From contig CAKPNG010000049.1 in assembly GCA_934168325.1 (NCBI GenBank), positions 1 through 9,717 on the forward strand: a stretch of DNA of 9,717 bases, given 5' to 3'. The notes under the pieces were generated by a model, which saw nothing but the letters and a program-made list of their open reading frames with translations, had not been told where the DNA came from and did not search any database. Origin of the DNA: an uncultured Bacilli bacterium (GTDB lineage: Bacteria > Bacillota_I > Bacilli_A > RFN20 > CAG-826). Positions 1-6,702 of this stretch are shown piece by piece (position 1 is the stretch's first letter; each line of letters begins with the position of its first letter). The position numbers and the translations under genes are program-made.

Positions 1-68
1 AAAGAAACAAAATGATATTAAAAGCAAAGAAAATAAGGGCAATTCTAAAAATTGTCTACAAAACGTTG

Positions 69-86
69 ACTAGTGCAGCACTAAGT
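69..86 (-). terminator. weak hairpin just after pflA
   Basis: Directly after the pflA stop codon (89-91), TAGTG (71-75) and CACTA (79-83) pair around a 3-base loop. An extra AC/GT pairing beyond a one-base bulge extends the stem. On the minus strand the hairpin is followed by CAACGTTTTG, so the T-run is short and offset. It may end the pfl operon transcript, but it is weak as an intrinsic terminator. I see nothing else convincing in positions 1-68. Confidence 0.27.
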
Positions 87-88
87 TT

Positions 89-817
89 TTACTTAATGCC
101 TAATAACTCTTTTGTTCGACTTACTTCTTCTTTACTTGGTTCCTTAATATCGTTTAAAGTATATTCCAAACCTAAATCTTTATATTTCATAATTCCTAAC
201 GTGTGATAAGGAAGAATTTCAAATTTCTCAACGTTTTTCAAAGAATTCACAAATTCTTTAAGTTTAATTAAATCATCTTCTTTATCTGTTATAGTAGGAA
301 CAAGAACATGTCTTATCCACATTTTCTTATTATGATCACTTAAATATCTAGCAAAATCTAAGATATTCTCGTTACTTTTTGATGTTAGCCATCTATGAGT
401 TTCATTATTCATTTCTTTTATATCAAGAATAAATAAATCCGTTAATTCTAATAACTTATCTAATTTTTCTAAATAATTTTTATTATTAGAAAATGGCTGT
501 CCACATGTATCAATACAAGTATTGATGTTATATTTTTTAGCTAACGTGAATAATTCAATTAAAAAATCAATTTGTAATAATGGTTCTCCACCACTAACAG
601 TAATTCCACCATCATTTTTCCAATAAGGTTTATATTTCAATGCTTTTTTAATTAATTCTTCACTAGACTGTGGTGTAAATTTATCATTACACCACGTCTC
701 AGGATTATGACAATAACGGCAACGCATAGCGCAACCATGTAAAAATATAACATATCTTATGCCAGGACCATCAACAGCCCCAAAAGTTTCAATAGTTTGT
801 ATTTTACCTAATGTCAT
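89..817 (-). CDS. pflA: pyruvate formate-lyase activating enzyme
   Basis: Radical SAM glycyl-radical-activating enzyme of 242 aa, the usual length for PflA. It reductively cleaves S-adenosylmethionine with a [4Fe-4S] cluster and abstracts a hydrogen from the radical glycine of PflB in the cytoplasm. The cluster motif CxxxCxxC is C29, C33, C36 (GCAMRCRYCHNPETW), preceded by the FGAVDGPGIR signature (12-21). The SAM-binding GGE lies at 76-78 (SGGEPL), and the conserved ILDIKEMN stretch is near 130-137. There is no extra ferredoxin-like insert, as expected for PflA rather than the larger activases. The gene starts 8 nt after the pflB stop with no visible Shine-Dalgarno in that gap. It is therefore probably translated by coupling to pflB and shares the pflB promoter. 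Its immediate partner confirms the assignment. Confidence 0.96.
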   Translation of the reverse strand: MTLGKIQTIETFGAVDGPGIRYVIFLHGCAMRCRYCHNPETWCNDKFTPQSSEELIKKALKYKPYWKNDGGITVSGGEPLLQIDFLIELFTLAKKYNINTCIDTCGQPFSNNKNYLEKLDKLLELTDLFILDIKEMNNETHRWLTSKSNENILDFARYLSDHNKKMWIRHVLVPTITDKEDDLIKLKEFVNSLKNVEKFEILPYHTLGIMKYKDLGLEYTLNDIKEPSKEEVSRTKELLGIK

Positions 818-825
818 ATAAAAAT

Positions 826-3072
826 TTATATAGATTTATGGCAAGTTCTAGAAATAACGTCTAATTGTTGTTCTTTAGTTAAATCAATAAATTTAACAGC
901 ATAGCCACTAACTCTTATTGTAAAGTTAGCATATTCTTCTTTTTCTGGATGATTCATTGCATCAATTAATTTCTCAGTACCAAATACATTAACATTTAAA
1001 TGATGTGCGCCTTGATCAAAATATCCATCAAGAATGTTGACAAGATTATTAGTTCTGTCTTCTAAATTATGTCCTAATGCATCAGGAGAAATTGTTTGAG
1101 TATTTGAAATTCCATCAAGAGCATATTCATAAGGTAATTTAGCAACACTATTTAATGAAGCTAATAATCCATGTTTTTCTGCTCCGTAGCTTGGATTTGC
1201 GCCTGGAGAAAGTGGTTCGCCTTTCTTTCTTCCATCTGGTAATGTACCAGTAGCTTTTCCATAAACAACATTTGATGTAATAGTTAATATTGAAGTAGTA
1301 GGTTCAGAATTTCTATAAGTAGGATTCTTTCTTACTTTATCCATAAATGTTTTTAATAATGTTACAGCGATATCATCAGCTCTATCATCATCATTTCCAT
1401 AGCGTGGGAAGTCACCTTCTATTTCAAAATCTGTTGTAATACCATCTTCATCTCTAATTGCTTTTACTTTTGCATATTTTATAGCGCTTAAAGAATCAAC
1501 AACATGGCTAAATCCAGCAATACCTGTAGCAAATGTTCTTCTAACATCAGTATCAATTAGCGCCATTTCAGCTGCTTCATAGAAATATTTATCATGCATA
1601 TAATGGATTAAATTTAAAGCGTTAACATAAAGTTTTGCTAACCATTCCATCATTACATCATATTTTGCAATAACTTCATCGTAGTCTAAATATTCGCTAG
1701 TAATTGGCTGATAAGCAGGTCCAACTTGAGCTTTAGAAATTTCATCTTTTCCACCATTTATTGCATATAATAAACATTTAGCTAAGTTGGCTCTAGCACC
1801 AAAGAATTGCATTTCTTTACCAGTTTGAGTTGCACTAACACAGCAACAAATAGAATAATCATCACCCCAAATTGGTCTCATTACATCATCATTTTCGTAT
1901 TGAATTGATGAAGTAGTAATAGAAATCATACTTGCGTATTTTTTAAAGTTCTCACTTAAACGTGAAGAATATAAAACTGTTAAGTTAGGTTCTGGTGATG
2001 GACCCATATTTTCTAAAGTATGTAAGAAACGGAAGTCATTTTTAGTAACCATATCTCTTCCATCTAATCCCATACCTGCAACTTCTAATGTTGCCCAAAC
2101 TGGATCGCCTGAGAATAAAGCGTTATATGAAGGGACTCTAGCAAATTTAACCATTCTAAATTTTAAAACGATTTGATCAACTAATTCTTGAGCTTCTTCT
2201 TCAGTTAAAGTGCCTTCTTTTAAGTCTCTTTCAATATAAATATCTAAGAATGTAGAAATTCTACCAACAGACATTGCAGCACCATTTTGAGTTTTAATAG
2301 CAGCTAAATAACCAAAATATAACCATTGGAAAGCTTCTTTAGCATTATTTGCTGGTTTTGAAATATCAAATCCATAACTCAATGCCATTTCTTTCATTTC
2401 TTTTAATGCTTTAATTTGGTCAGCAATTTCTTCTCTTACTCTAATAATGTCTTCATACATTATTCCACATTCGTGTTCGAGTAAATCTTCTTGTTTCTTT
2501 TCAATAAGATAATCAATACCATAAAGAGCAATTCTTCTATAATCGCCAACAATTCTTCCTCTACCATAAGAATCTGGTAAGCCAGTAATAATTTTATTAT
2601 GTCTAGCTAATTTGATTTCTTTAGTATAAACATCAAAAACACCTTGATTGTGTGTTTTATGGTATTTTGTAAATATAGTGTGGAATTCAGGATTTGGTGT
2701 ATATCCATATGTTTTTAAGGATTCTTCAGCCATTTTAATTCCACCATAAGGCATAAATGCTCTTTTAAGTGGTTTATCTGTTTGTAAACCAACAACTTTT
2801 TCTAAACTTTTGTCTTCTGTTATATAAGCAGGACCATATGCTGTAATTCCAGATACGACATCTGCTTCCATATCTAAAACTCCGCCTTTTTCCCTTTCTA
2901 ATTTTTGAAGACGTTTAATTTCAGTCCATAATTTATTTGTTGCTTCAGTTGGTCCTTTCAAGAAGCTTTCATCACCTTCATAAGGCTTATAATTATGTTG
3001 AATAAAATCTCTTACATTAATTTCACTTGTCCAATGACCATTAGTGAATTCTCTCCATTCTTGTTTCATCAT
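826..3072 (-). CDS. pflB: formate C-acetyltransferase (pyruvate formate-lyase)
   Basis: Glycyl radical enzyme of 748 aa, a full-length PFL, converting pyruvate and CoA to acetyl-CoA and formate under anoxic conditions. The catalytic cysteine pair is C410-C411 in DDYSICCCVS, aligned with C418/C419 of the E. coli enzyme, and is followed by the conserved MQFFGARANL (421-430). The radical glycine is G723 in the C-terminal RVSGYAV motif (720-726). An extra cysteine, C409, sits where E. coli has alanine. The first of two adjacent ATG codons (3072 and 3069) is chosen because AAAGG (3084-3088) lies 11 nt upstream of it, already long; the second would be 14 nt away. It is the first gene of a two-gene operon with pflA, driven by the promoter at 3101-3129. 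PFL is oxygen-sensitive once activated, which points to an anaerobic lifestyle. Confidence 0.98.
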   Translation of the reverse strand: MMKQEWREFTNGHWTSEINVRDFIQHNYKPYEGDESFLKGPTEATNKLWTEIKRLQKLEREKGGVLDMEADVVSGITAYGPAYITEDKSLEKVVGLQTDKPLKRAFMPYGGIKMAEESLKTYGYTPNPEFHTIFTKYHKTHNQGVFDVYTKEIKLARHNKIITGLPDSYGRGRIVGDYRRIALYGIDYLIEKKQEDLLEHECGIMYEDIIRVREEIADQIKALKEMKEMALSYGFDISKPANNAKEAFQWLYFGYLAAIKTQNGAAMSVGRISTFLDIYIERDLKEGTLTEEEAQELVDQIVLKFRMVKFARVPSYNALFSGDPVWATLEVAGMGLDGRDMVTKNDFRFLHTLENMGPSPEPNLTVLYSSRLSENFKKYASMISITTSSIQYENDDVMRPIWGDDYSICCCVSATQTGKEMQFFGARANLAKCLLYAINGGKDEISKAQVGPAYQPITSEYLDYDEVIAKYDVMMEWLAKLYVNALNLIHYMHDKYFYEAAEMALIDTDVRRTFATGIAGFSHVVDSLSAIKYAKVKAIRDEDGITTDFEIEGDFPRYGNDDDRADDIAVTLLKTFMDKVRKNPTYRNSEPTTSILTITSNVVYGKATGTLPDGRKKGEPLSPGANPSYGAEKHGLLASLNSVAKLPYEYALDGISNTQTISPDALGHNLEDRTNNLVNILDGYFDQGAHHLNVNVFGTEKLIDAMNHPEKEEYANFTIRVSGYAVKFIDLTKEQQLDVISRTCHKSI

Positions 3073-3100
3073 AGTCTCTTTTTCCTTTCATTACGTGATA

Positions 3101-3129
3101 ATATTAATGGTTAATAAATAACGTGTCAA
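3101..3129 (-). promoter_or_regulatory. predicted pfl operon promoter
   Basis: On the minus strand TTGACA (3124-3129) and TAATAT (3101-3106) are separated by exactly 17 bp, close to the sigma-A consensus. This places the transcript start near 3094, about 20 nt before the pflB ATG. Two similar 16-base direct repeats beginning ACGTG (plus-strand 3093-3108 and 3121-3136, 13 of 16 identical) cover the -10 and -35 boxes. They could be regulator sites, though they partly consist of the promoter elements themselves. I see no clear Rex palindrome (TTGTTAA-type). Confidence 0.75.
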
Positions 3130-3275
3130 TCTTAATACTTTCTAATTTTTTTATTGTTCTATAAAGAAAAATTATAACCAAAAAATTATAGAAAAATATT
3201 AAAATCTATCCTTCTTTTTTTCTTATTTTTTATATTTTAAAAGATAATTTAAATATAGACAACTGTTCTTTTAAG

Positions 3276-3302
3276 TATAATAATATTTAATTGACTTGGG
3301 GG
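3276..3302 (+). promoter_or_regulatory. -10 element and ribosome site of the ZIP gene
   Basis: TATAAT at 3276-3281 is a consensus -10 box upstream of the ZIP reading frame. The best -35-like word, TAGACA (3256-3261), is 14 bp away, which is short; TAATAT at 3281-3286 gives 19 bp instead. GGGGG at 3298-3302 lies 7 nt before the ATG at 3310 and is the likely ribosome site. The promoter is divergent from the pfl promoter. The intervening 3137-3255 is AT-rich with homopolymer runs and no obvious operator. Confidence 0.45.
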
Positions 3303-3309
3303 TTAACTT

Positions 3310-4092
3310 ATGAGTGCTGTTACAGTATCAATTATTTCATTATCTATTATATTTATTGCTACTACTTTAGGATCTTCATTTGTATTTTTCCTTAAGAGAA
3401 ATATTTCTACAAAAGCAAATAATGTTATCTTAGGTTTTGCTAGTGGCATAATGATCTCAGCTTCCATATTTGGATTATTAATTCCATCCATTAATCAAAG
3501 TGAAGAATATTTTAATAATATAAAATGGTTGCCACCAATTTTAGGCTTTCTAATTGGTGGCTTAATTCTATATTTATTAGATAAATTTATTTTCATAAAA
3601 ATAATGGGGTTTTAGAAGGGAAAAAATCAAATTTAAGCAGTAATTTAAAATTCTTTTTAGCAGTAACAATACATAATATTCCTGAAGGATTATCAGTTGG
3701 ATTCTTATGTGGAATTGCTTTAAATAGTAACAATGATTCTGCCTTAATTTATTCTTTGTTTATCTTTAGCAATTGGAATTGCTTTACAAAATATTCCTGA
3801 AGGAGCAGCAGTTTCTACTCCACTTTATGGTGAAGGAATGAGCAAAACGAAAAGTTTTATTTTTGGTTCACTTAGCGGAATAGTTGAACCTATATTTGGT
3901 ATTATCGGTTTATTTTTAGCTCAATTATCAATAATTACTCCTTGGCTATTAGCAATAGCCTGTGGAGCAATGTTTTATGCAACAATAGATGAATTATTAC
4001 CAGAATCTAGAAAAGGTGGCTATGAACATTATTGTTTATGGTCTTTTATGATTGGATTTGTAATAATGATGGGCTTAGAACTCTTCTTATAA
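3310..4092 (+). pseudogene. ZIP (GufA-type) metal transporter, doubly frameshifted
   Basis: Inner-membrane divalent metal (Zn/Fe/Mn) permease of the ZIP family, whose GufA/ZupT-like members have eight membrane helices. The pieces total about 260 codons, near full length, but lie in three consecutive frames. Piece 1 (3310-3612) holds helices 1-3, including LGFASGIMISASIFGLLIPS and WLPPILGFLIGGLILYLLDK, then meets TAG at 3613. Piece 2 (from 3612 to about 3760, shifted by -1) carries the TM4 metal-site motif HNIPEG. Piece 3 (from about 3762 to 4092, back in the first frame) carries the TM5 motif QNIPEG, then ELLPES and the last helices. One base added in the GGGG/TTTT runs at 3606-3613, and one T removed from the TTT at 3759-3761, restore an uninterrupted protein (..IMGVLEGKKS.. 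and ..LIYSLLSLAIGIALQ..). It is either a recently broken gene or two homopolymer errors in the assembly. The His-rich loop between TM3 and TM4 seen in many ZIPs is very short here. Confidence 0.85.
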
Positions 4093-4094
4093 AA

Positions 4095-4622
4095 TTAGTT
4101 AATAAAAAATACTCTATTTGGATTTATAGGGTGAGCTTCTGGAGCTTGTCCACTTATATATCCAATAGCACAATGTCCTATTCCTTCATATTCATCAGTA
4201 ATATTTAATGATTTTAATAATTCTTTGCCAAATGGTGTTTCAAATTCTTCTTTAGCTCTATGAATCCAAATACTCCCTAATCCTAAAGAAGTTGCTTCTA
4301 ATAACATATTTTCGATCATTACACTTCCATCATATATATGTGTATTGATAGATTTTTTAGCTAATACTATTAAAATTACAGGTGCATTATAAAATGGATC
4401 TTTATTTTCATCCATTCCGCCTACTTGAGCATTTAACTTTGATATTTTATCTCTAAGTTCTTTATTAGTAACTGCAATTATAATTCCAGCTTGTCTATTC
4501 ATTCCACTTGGAGCTGATAATCCTGCATCAATTATCTTATTTATATATTCTTCTTTTACTGGTTCACTTTTAAAAGATCTTATACTTCTACGTTGTTTAA
4601 TGTTTTCTAATACTTTATCCAT
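4095..4622 (-). CDS. nitroreductase family protein
   Basis: Small FMN-dependent nitroreductase of 175 aa, in the normal range for the short clostridial/bacillar type. Such cytoplasmic enzymes use NAD(P)H to reduce nitro compounds, quinones or similar acceptors; the physiological substrate cannot be read from sequence. Visible family motifs are the N-terminal FMN phosphate-binding RRSIRSF (11-17), the SAPSGMNRQ segment (37-45), the GLGSIWI strand (114-120) and IGHCAIGY (148-155). A strong AAGGAGG (4630-4636) lies 7 nt before the ATG and fixes the start. The gene follows the methyltransferase by 51 bp on the same strand and may be co-transcribed. A TATAAT and a 28-bp AT-only inverted repeat (4635-4662) in that gap could also give it its own start. 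Its stop is 2 bp from the end of the convergent ZIP gene, leaving no room for a separate terminator. Confidence 0.93.
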   Translation of the reverse strand: MDKVLENIKQRRSIRSFKSEPVKEEYINKIIDAGLSAPSGMNRQAGIIIAVTNKELRDKISKLNAQVGGMDENKDPFYNAPVILIVLAKKSINTHIYDGSVMIENMLLEATSLGLGSIWIHRAKEEFETPFGKELLKSLNITDEYEGIGHCAIGYISGQAPEAHPINPNRVFFIN

Positions 4623-4673
4623 AAGAAAACCTCCTTATTAATAATTATTATAATATTAATAAAGATTTTTGAT

Positions 4674-5261
4674 TTATTTTTTTTGACCAATTAATACAAA
4701 AGAATGGTCATCTTCTTTAGCTATTAATATGTTAAAATCATTAGAAAAATTCTTAGCTTCTTCAGAAGGAGATAGTAAATTTCTAGTAATATTATCGTGT
4801 AAATTTGTATGTACAGATTGAAGTTCTTTTCTTGATAAGGAGTGCAAAATAGCAAATTTACCATTTTCATTTAAATTATTAATAAAAGCATTATTTAAAT
4901 CACTAATATTTAAAAAATGTGGAAAGGCATTATAAACTATAATATAGTCAAATTTCTTATCAAATTTGTGACTAATAAAGTCATCACATATAAAGTTAAT
5001 TTCCTTTTTATCTTTATATTTTTCTTTAGCTATATTAATCATGTTAGTAGATAAATCTATTGCAGTAACATCATTATTACTATATTGATATAGTAGGTTT
5101 GTTATTCTTCCAGTGCCACATCCAACATCTAAAATTGAAGCTCCTTTTTTAATATCTACTAAATCTAAAAGATTGATAATCGTTTGATCTGCTTTGATCT
5201 CATATCCATCCCATTTGCAAGCTAAATTATCAAAATATTTTTTAACATCATTATTAACCAT
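4674..5261 (-). CDS. class I SAM-dependent methyltransferase
   Basis: A 195-aa Rossmann-fold methyltransferase (Methyltransf_11/25 type). Motif I, the SAM-binding glycine loop, is ILDVGCGTG (43-51). The acidic residue binding the SAM ribose is D69 in AIDLS, and a second acidic pair, CDD (92-94), precedes motif IV (FDYIIVYNAFPHF, 104-116). The C-terminal part contains LHSLSRKEL (139-147) and ends in DDHSFVLIGQKK. The methyl acceptor is unknown; small molecules, metabolites or metals are all possible. The ATG at 5261 has no Shine-Dalgarno, but TATAAT stands just upstream (5271-5276), so the transcript may be leaderless. The nitroreductase follows by 51 bp. The region upstream to 5383 contains a hairpin that probably ends the preceding gene. 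Confidence 0.9.
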   Translation of the reverse strand: MVNNDVKKYFDNLACKWDGYEIKADQTIINLLDLVDIKKGASILDVGCGTGRITNLLYQYSNNDVTAIDLSTNMINIAKEKYKDKKEINFICDDFISHKFDKKFDYIIVYNAFPHFLNISDLNNAFINNLNENGKFAILHSLSRKELQSVHTNLHDNITRNLLSPSEEAKNFSNDFNILIAKEDDHSFVLIGQKK

Positions 5262-5270
5262 AGTTATAGT

Positions 5271-5276
5271 ATTATA
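5271..5276 (-). promoter_or_regulatory. -10 box almost touching the methyltransferase ATG
   Basis: Minus-strand TATAAT is only 9 nt from the ATG at 5261, which puts the predicted transcript start at or within a few bases of the start codon. There is no AGGAG-like sequence before the ATG. The -35 region is poor (TTTCTT at 17 bp). A leaderless mRNA is the simplest reading; a later, unseen start codon is the alternative. Confidence 0.4.
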
Positions 5277-5314
5277 GTAAATTTCCAGTAATAAAGAAAC
5301 CTTAATTTTAATAA

Positions 5315-5340
5315 AGAAAAAATACTAGAAATCTACTATT
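5315..5340 (-). terminator. hairpin plus T-run after the Fic-like gene
   Basis: A 20-bp imperfect palindrome (5321-5340; arms AATAxTAGA/TCTAxTATT with one internal mismatch) is followed on the minus strand by a run of six T. It lies 44 bp after the stop of the 423-aa gene and before the methyltransferase promoter, the right place for an intrinsic terminator. The stem is AT-rich and weak. Confidence 0.38.
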
Positions 5341-5383
5341 TCTTATAAAAACCTTGCAAAACACAACTATTTTTTCAGTTTTC

Positions 5384-6655
5384 TTAATTATCTATAATTA
5401 TTTTATAATTAATATAAAATTTAATTTTAAAATCTTTTATACCATCAAAGTCTTTTACTACGTTTAAAAGATCTTTTTTATAAATCTTTTCAAATTCTTT
5501 CTTGCTTCTTTCTTTAAGTTCAACAACTAAATTGTTAATAAATTCGAATCTATTATGATAATTACTTGGGGCTTCAATTGTTAAAATTCCATCACCTTTA
5601 AAACATAAAATATTAGTAGAAGTCAAACTTTTACTAACATCTAATTTTAAATTAGAAATAGTATTACTATAATGAATTTTAATACAATCTTTATAATAAT
5701 CATAAAATCCAAATCTATAATTAAAATTTTCAAAATAAGAAATAATAGATTCTATTACTCCTTCTTTTGTTTTGTTATTTTTAATTATATCTAAATAATT
5801 ATTTTTATTTTCAATATGATTATATCTATTAATTAAAAATTTAGATCCTTCATTAATAGCTAATTTATTATCATTTATATGATTACTAATAAAATTAATA
5901 GCATTTAAAATATCATAATTACTAATTTGCTTAATTCCATTTCTATATAACAAATCATATTCATCACAATATCTCAAAATAAGTAATAGTAGAATTTCCT
6001 TATTACCATCAATAAATGGTTCATGTTTAATATATACATATATAAATTTAGCAATTTCTAATTCTTTAGAATAAATATCACTAACATCATCATAATTTAA
6101 TAATAAATCAGCAAATAAATCATCTAATATATCATCATTCTTTAATTTACCAAAATCATTACTAACTACAAATTTATCTTTAATTTTATTAATAGCCCAA
6201 TAAACATCATTTTCACTAATAATAAAATCACTATATTCATCATGATAATTAGAAATATTACTATTTATATCAATTTCATTCACTAAATCTTTATAATCAT
6301 CTAATAAATAATCTTTATTATTAATTAAATTTTGATATTTAATTAATAAAATCAAAGAAATATTACTATTTAACTTATTATCAATTAAGAATTTATAAAA
6401 ATTAATAAATATTTCCTTATTAGATACTGATAAAATAGAAAGTACTTCATCTACATTAAATTTATAATTAGTTAAATCTTCATTTTTATTAATATTACTA
6501 AATAAATTATTACGTCTAATTTCACTTAAAGCATTTAAAAATAATTCTTCTTTATTAAAGAATTTCTTTAATTCAATATAAGATATTCTTATATCTTTAT
6601 TATTTATAACTTCAATTACTATATCTTTATATAAAATATTATCTTCTTTAGTCAT
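5384..6655 (-). CDS. Fic/Doc-like domain protein with degenerate motif
   Basis: Not a protein I recognise as a whole (423 aa). Residues 151-262 resemble the Doc/Fic helical fold. Residues 200-230 (EIAKFIYVYIKHEPFIDGNK) read like the helix and loop of a Fic motif, HxFx(D/E)(A/G)N(K/G)R. However, the residue aligned with the catalytic histidine is E212, with a histidine one place earlier (H211), and the conserved final arginine is E220. FIDGNK is intact, so nucleotide or metal contacts may survive while AMP- or phospho-transfer may not. The N-terminal 150 residues are predicted largely helical and very rich in Asn, Asp, Ile and Leu. The last 120 (304-423) look mixed alpha/beta and have no motif I know. 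There is no signal peptide or membrane helix, so it is probably cytoplasmic. AAGGAAG (6658-6664) supports the start and overlaps a 12-bp palindrome. The gene is visibly more AT-rich than its neighbours. It sits 47 bp downstream of the F420-ligase-like gene, probably in one transcript. Confidence 0.6.
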   Translation of the reverse strand: MTKEDNILYKDIVIEVINNKDIRISYIELKKFFNKEELFLNALSEIRRNNLFSNINKNEDLTNYKFNVDEVLSILSVSNKEIFINFYKFLIDNKLNSNISLILLIKYQNLINNKDYLLDDYKDLVNEIDINSNISNYHDEYSDFIISENDVYWAINKIKDKFVVSNDFGKLKNDDILDDLFADLLLNYDDVSDIYSKELEIAKFIYVYIKHEPFIDGNKEILLLLILRYCDEYDLLYRNGIKQISNYDILNAINFISNHINDNKLAINEGSKFLINRYNHIENKNNYLDIIKNNKTKEGVIESIISYFENFNYRFGFYDYYKDCIKIHYSNTISNLKLDVSKSLTSTNILCFKGDGILTIEAPSNYHNRFEFINNLVVELKERSKKEFEKIYKKDLLNVVKDFDGIKDFKIKFYINYKIIIDN

Positions 6656-6702
6656 GTCTTCCTTATATATAAGATAATAGCAAATTTTTAATAAATATTA
6701 AA

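Noticed and set aside
37..58. CAATT/AATTG hairpin near the left edge as the pfl terminator
   Set aside because: The 5-bp all-A/T-dominated stem has no following T-run on the minus strand.
12..206. A 64-codon plus-strand open frame at the left edge
   Set aside because: It overlaps the 3' end of pflA antisense and shows no family resemblance or ribosome site; it is a shadow frame.
3303..3491. A 62-codon minus-strand open frame opposite the ZIP gene
   Set aside because: The plus strand here encodes clear ZIP membrane helices; the antisense frame has no recognisable content or start signals.
3604..3620. Programmed -1 frameshift at GGGGTTTTAG in the ZIP gene
   Set aside because: GGG could re-pair after a -1 slip, but the site is not a canonical X XXY YYZ heptamer. 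A second, opposite shift would also be needed about 150 bp later, and ZIP genes are not known to use frameshifting. Mutation or assembly error is simpler.
4635..4662. 28-bp AT-only inverted repeat before the nitroreductase as an operator
   Set aside because: It is composed solely of A and T in an extremely AT-rich gap, so the symmetry is weak evidence; it is mentioned only in the gene entry.
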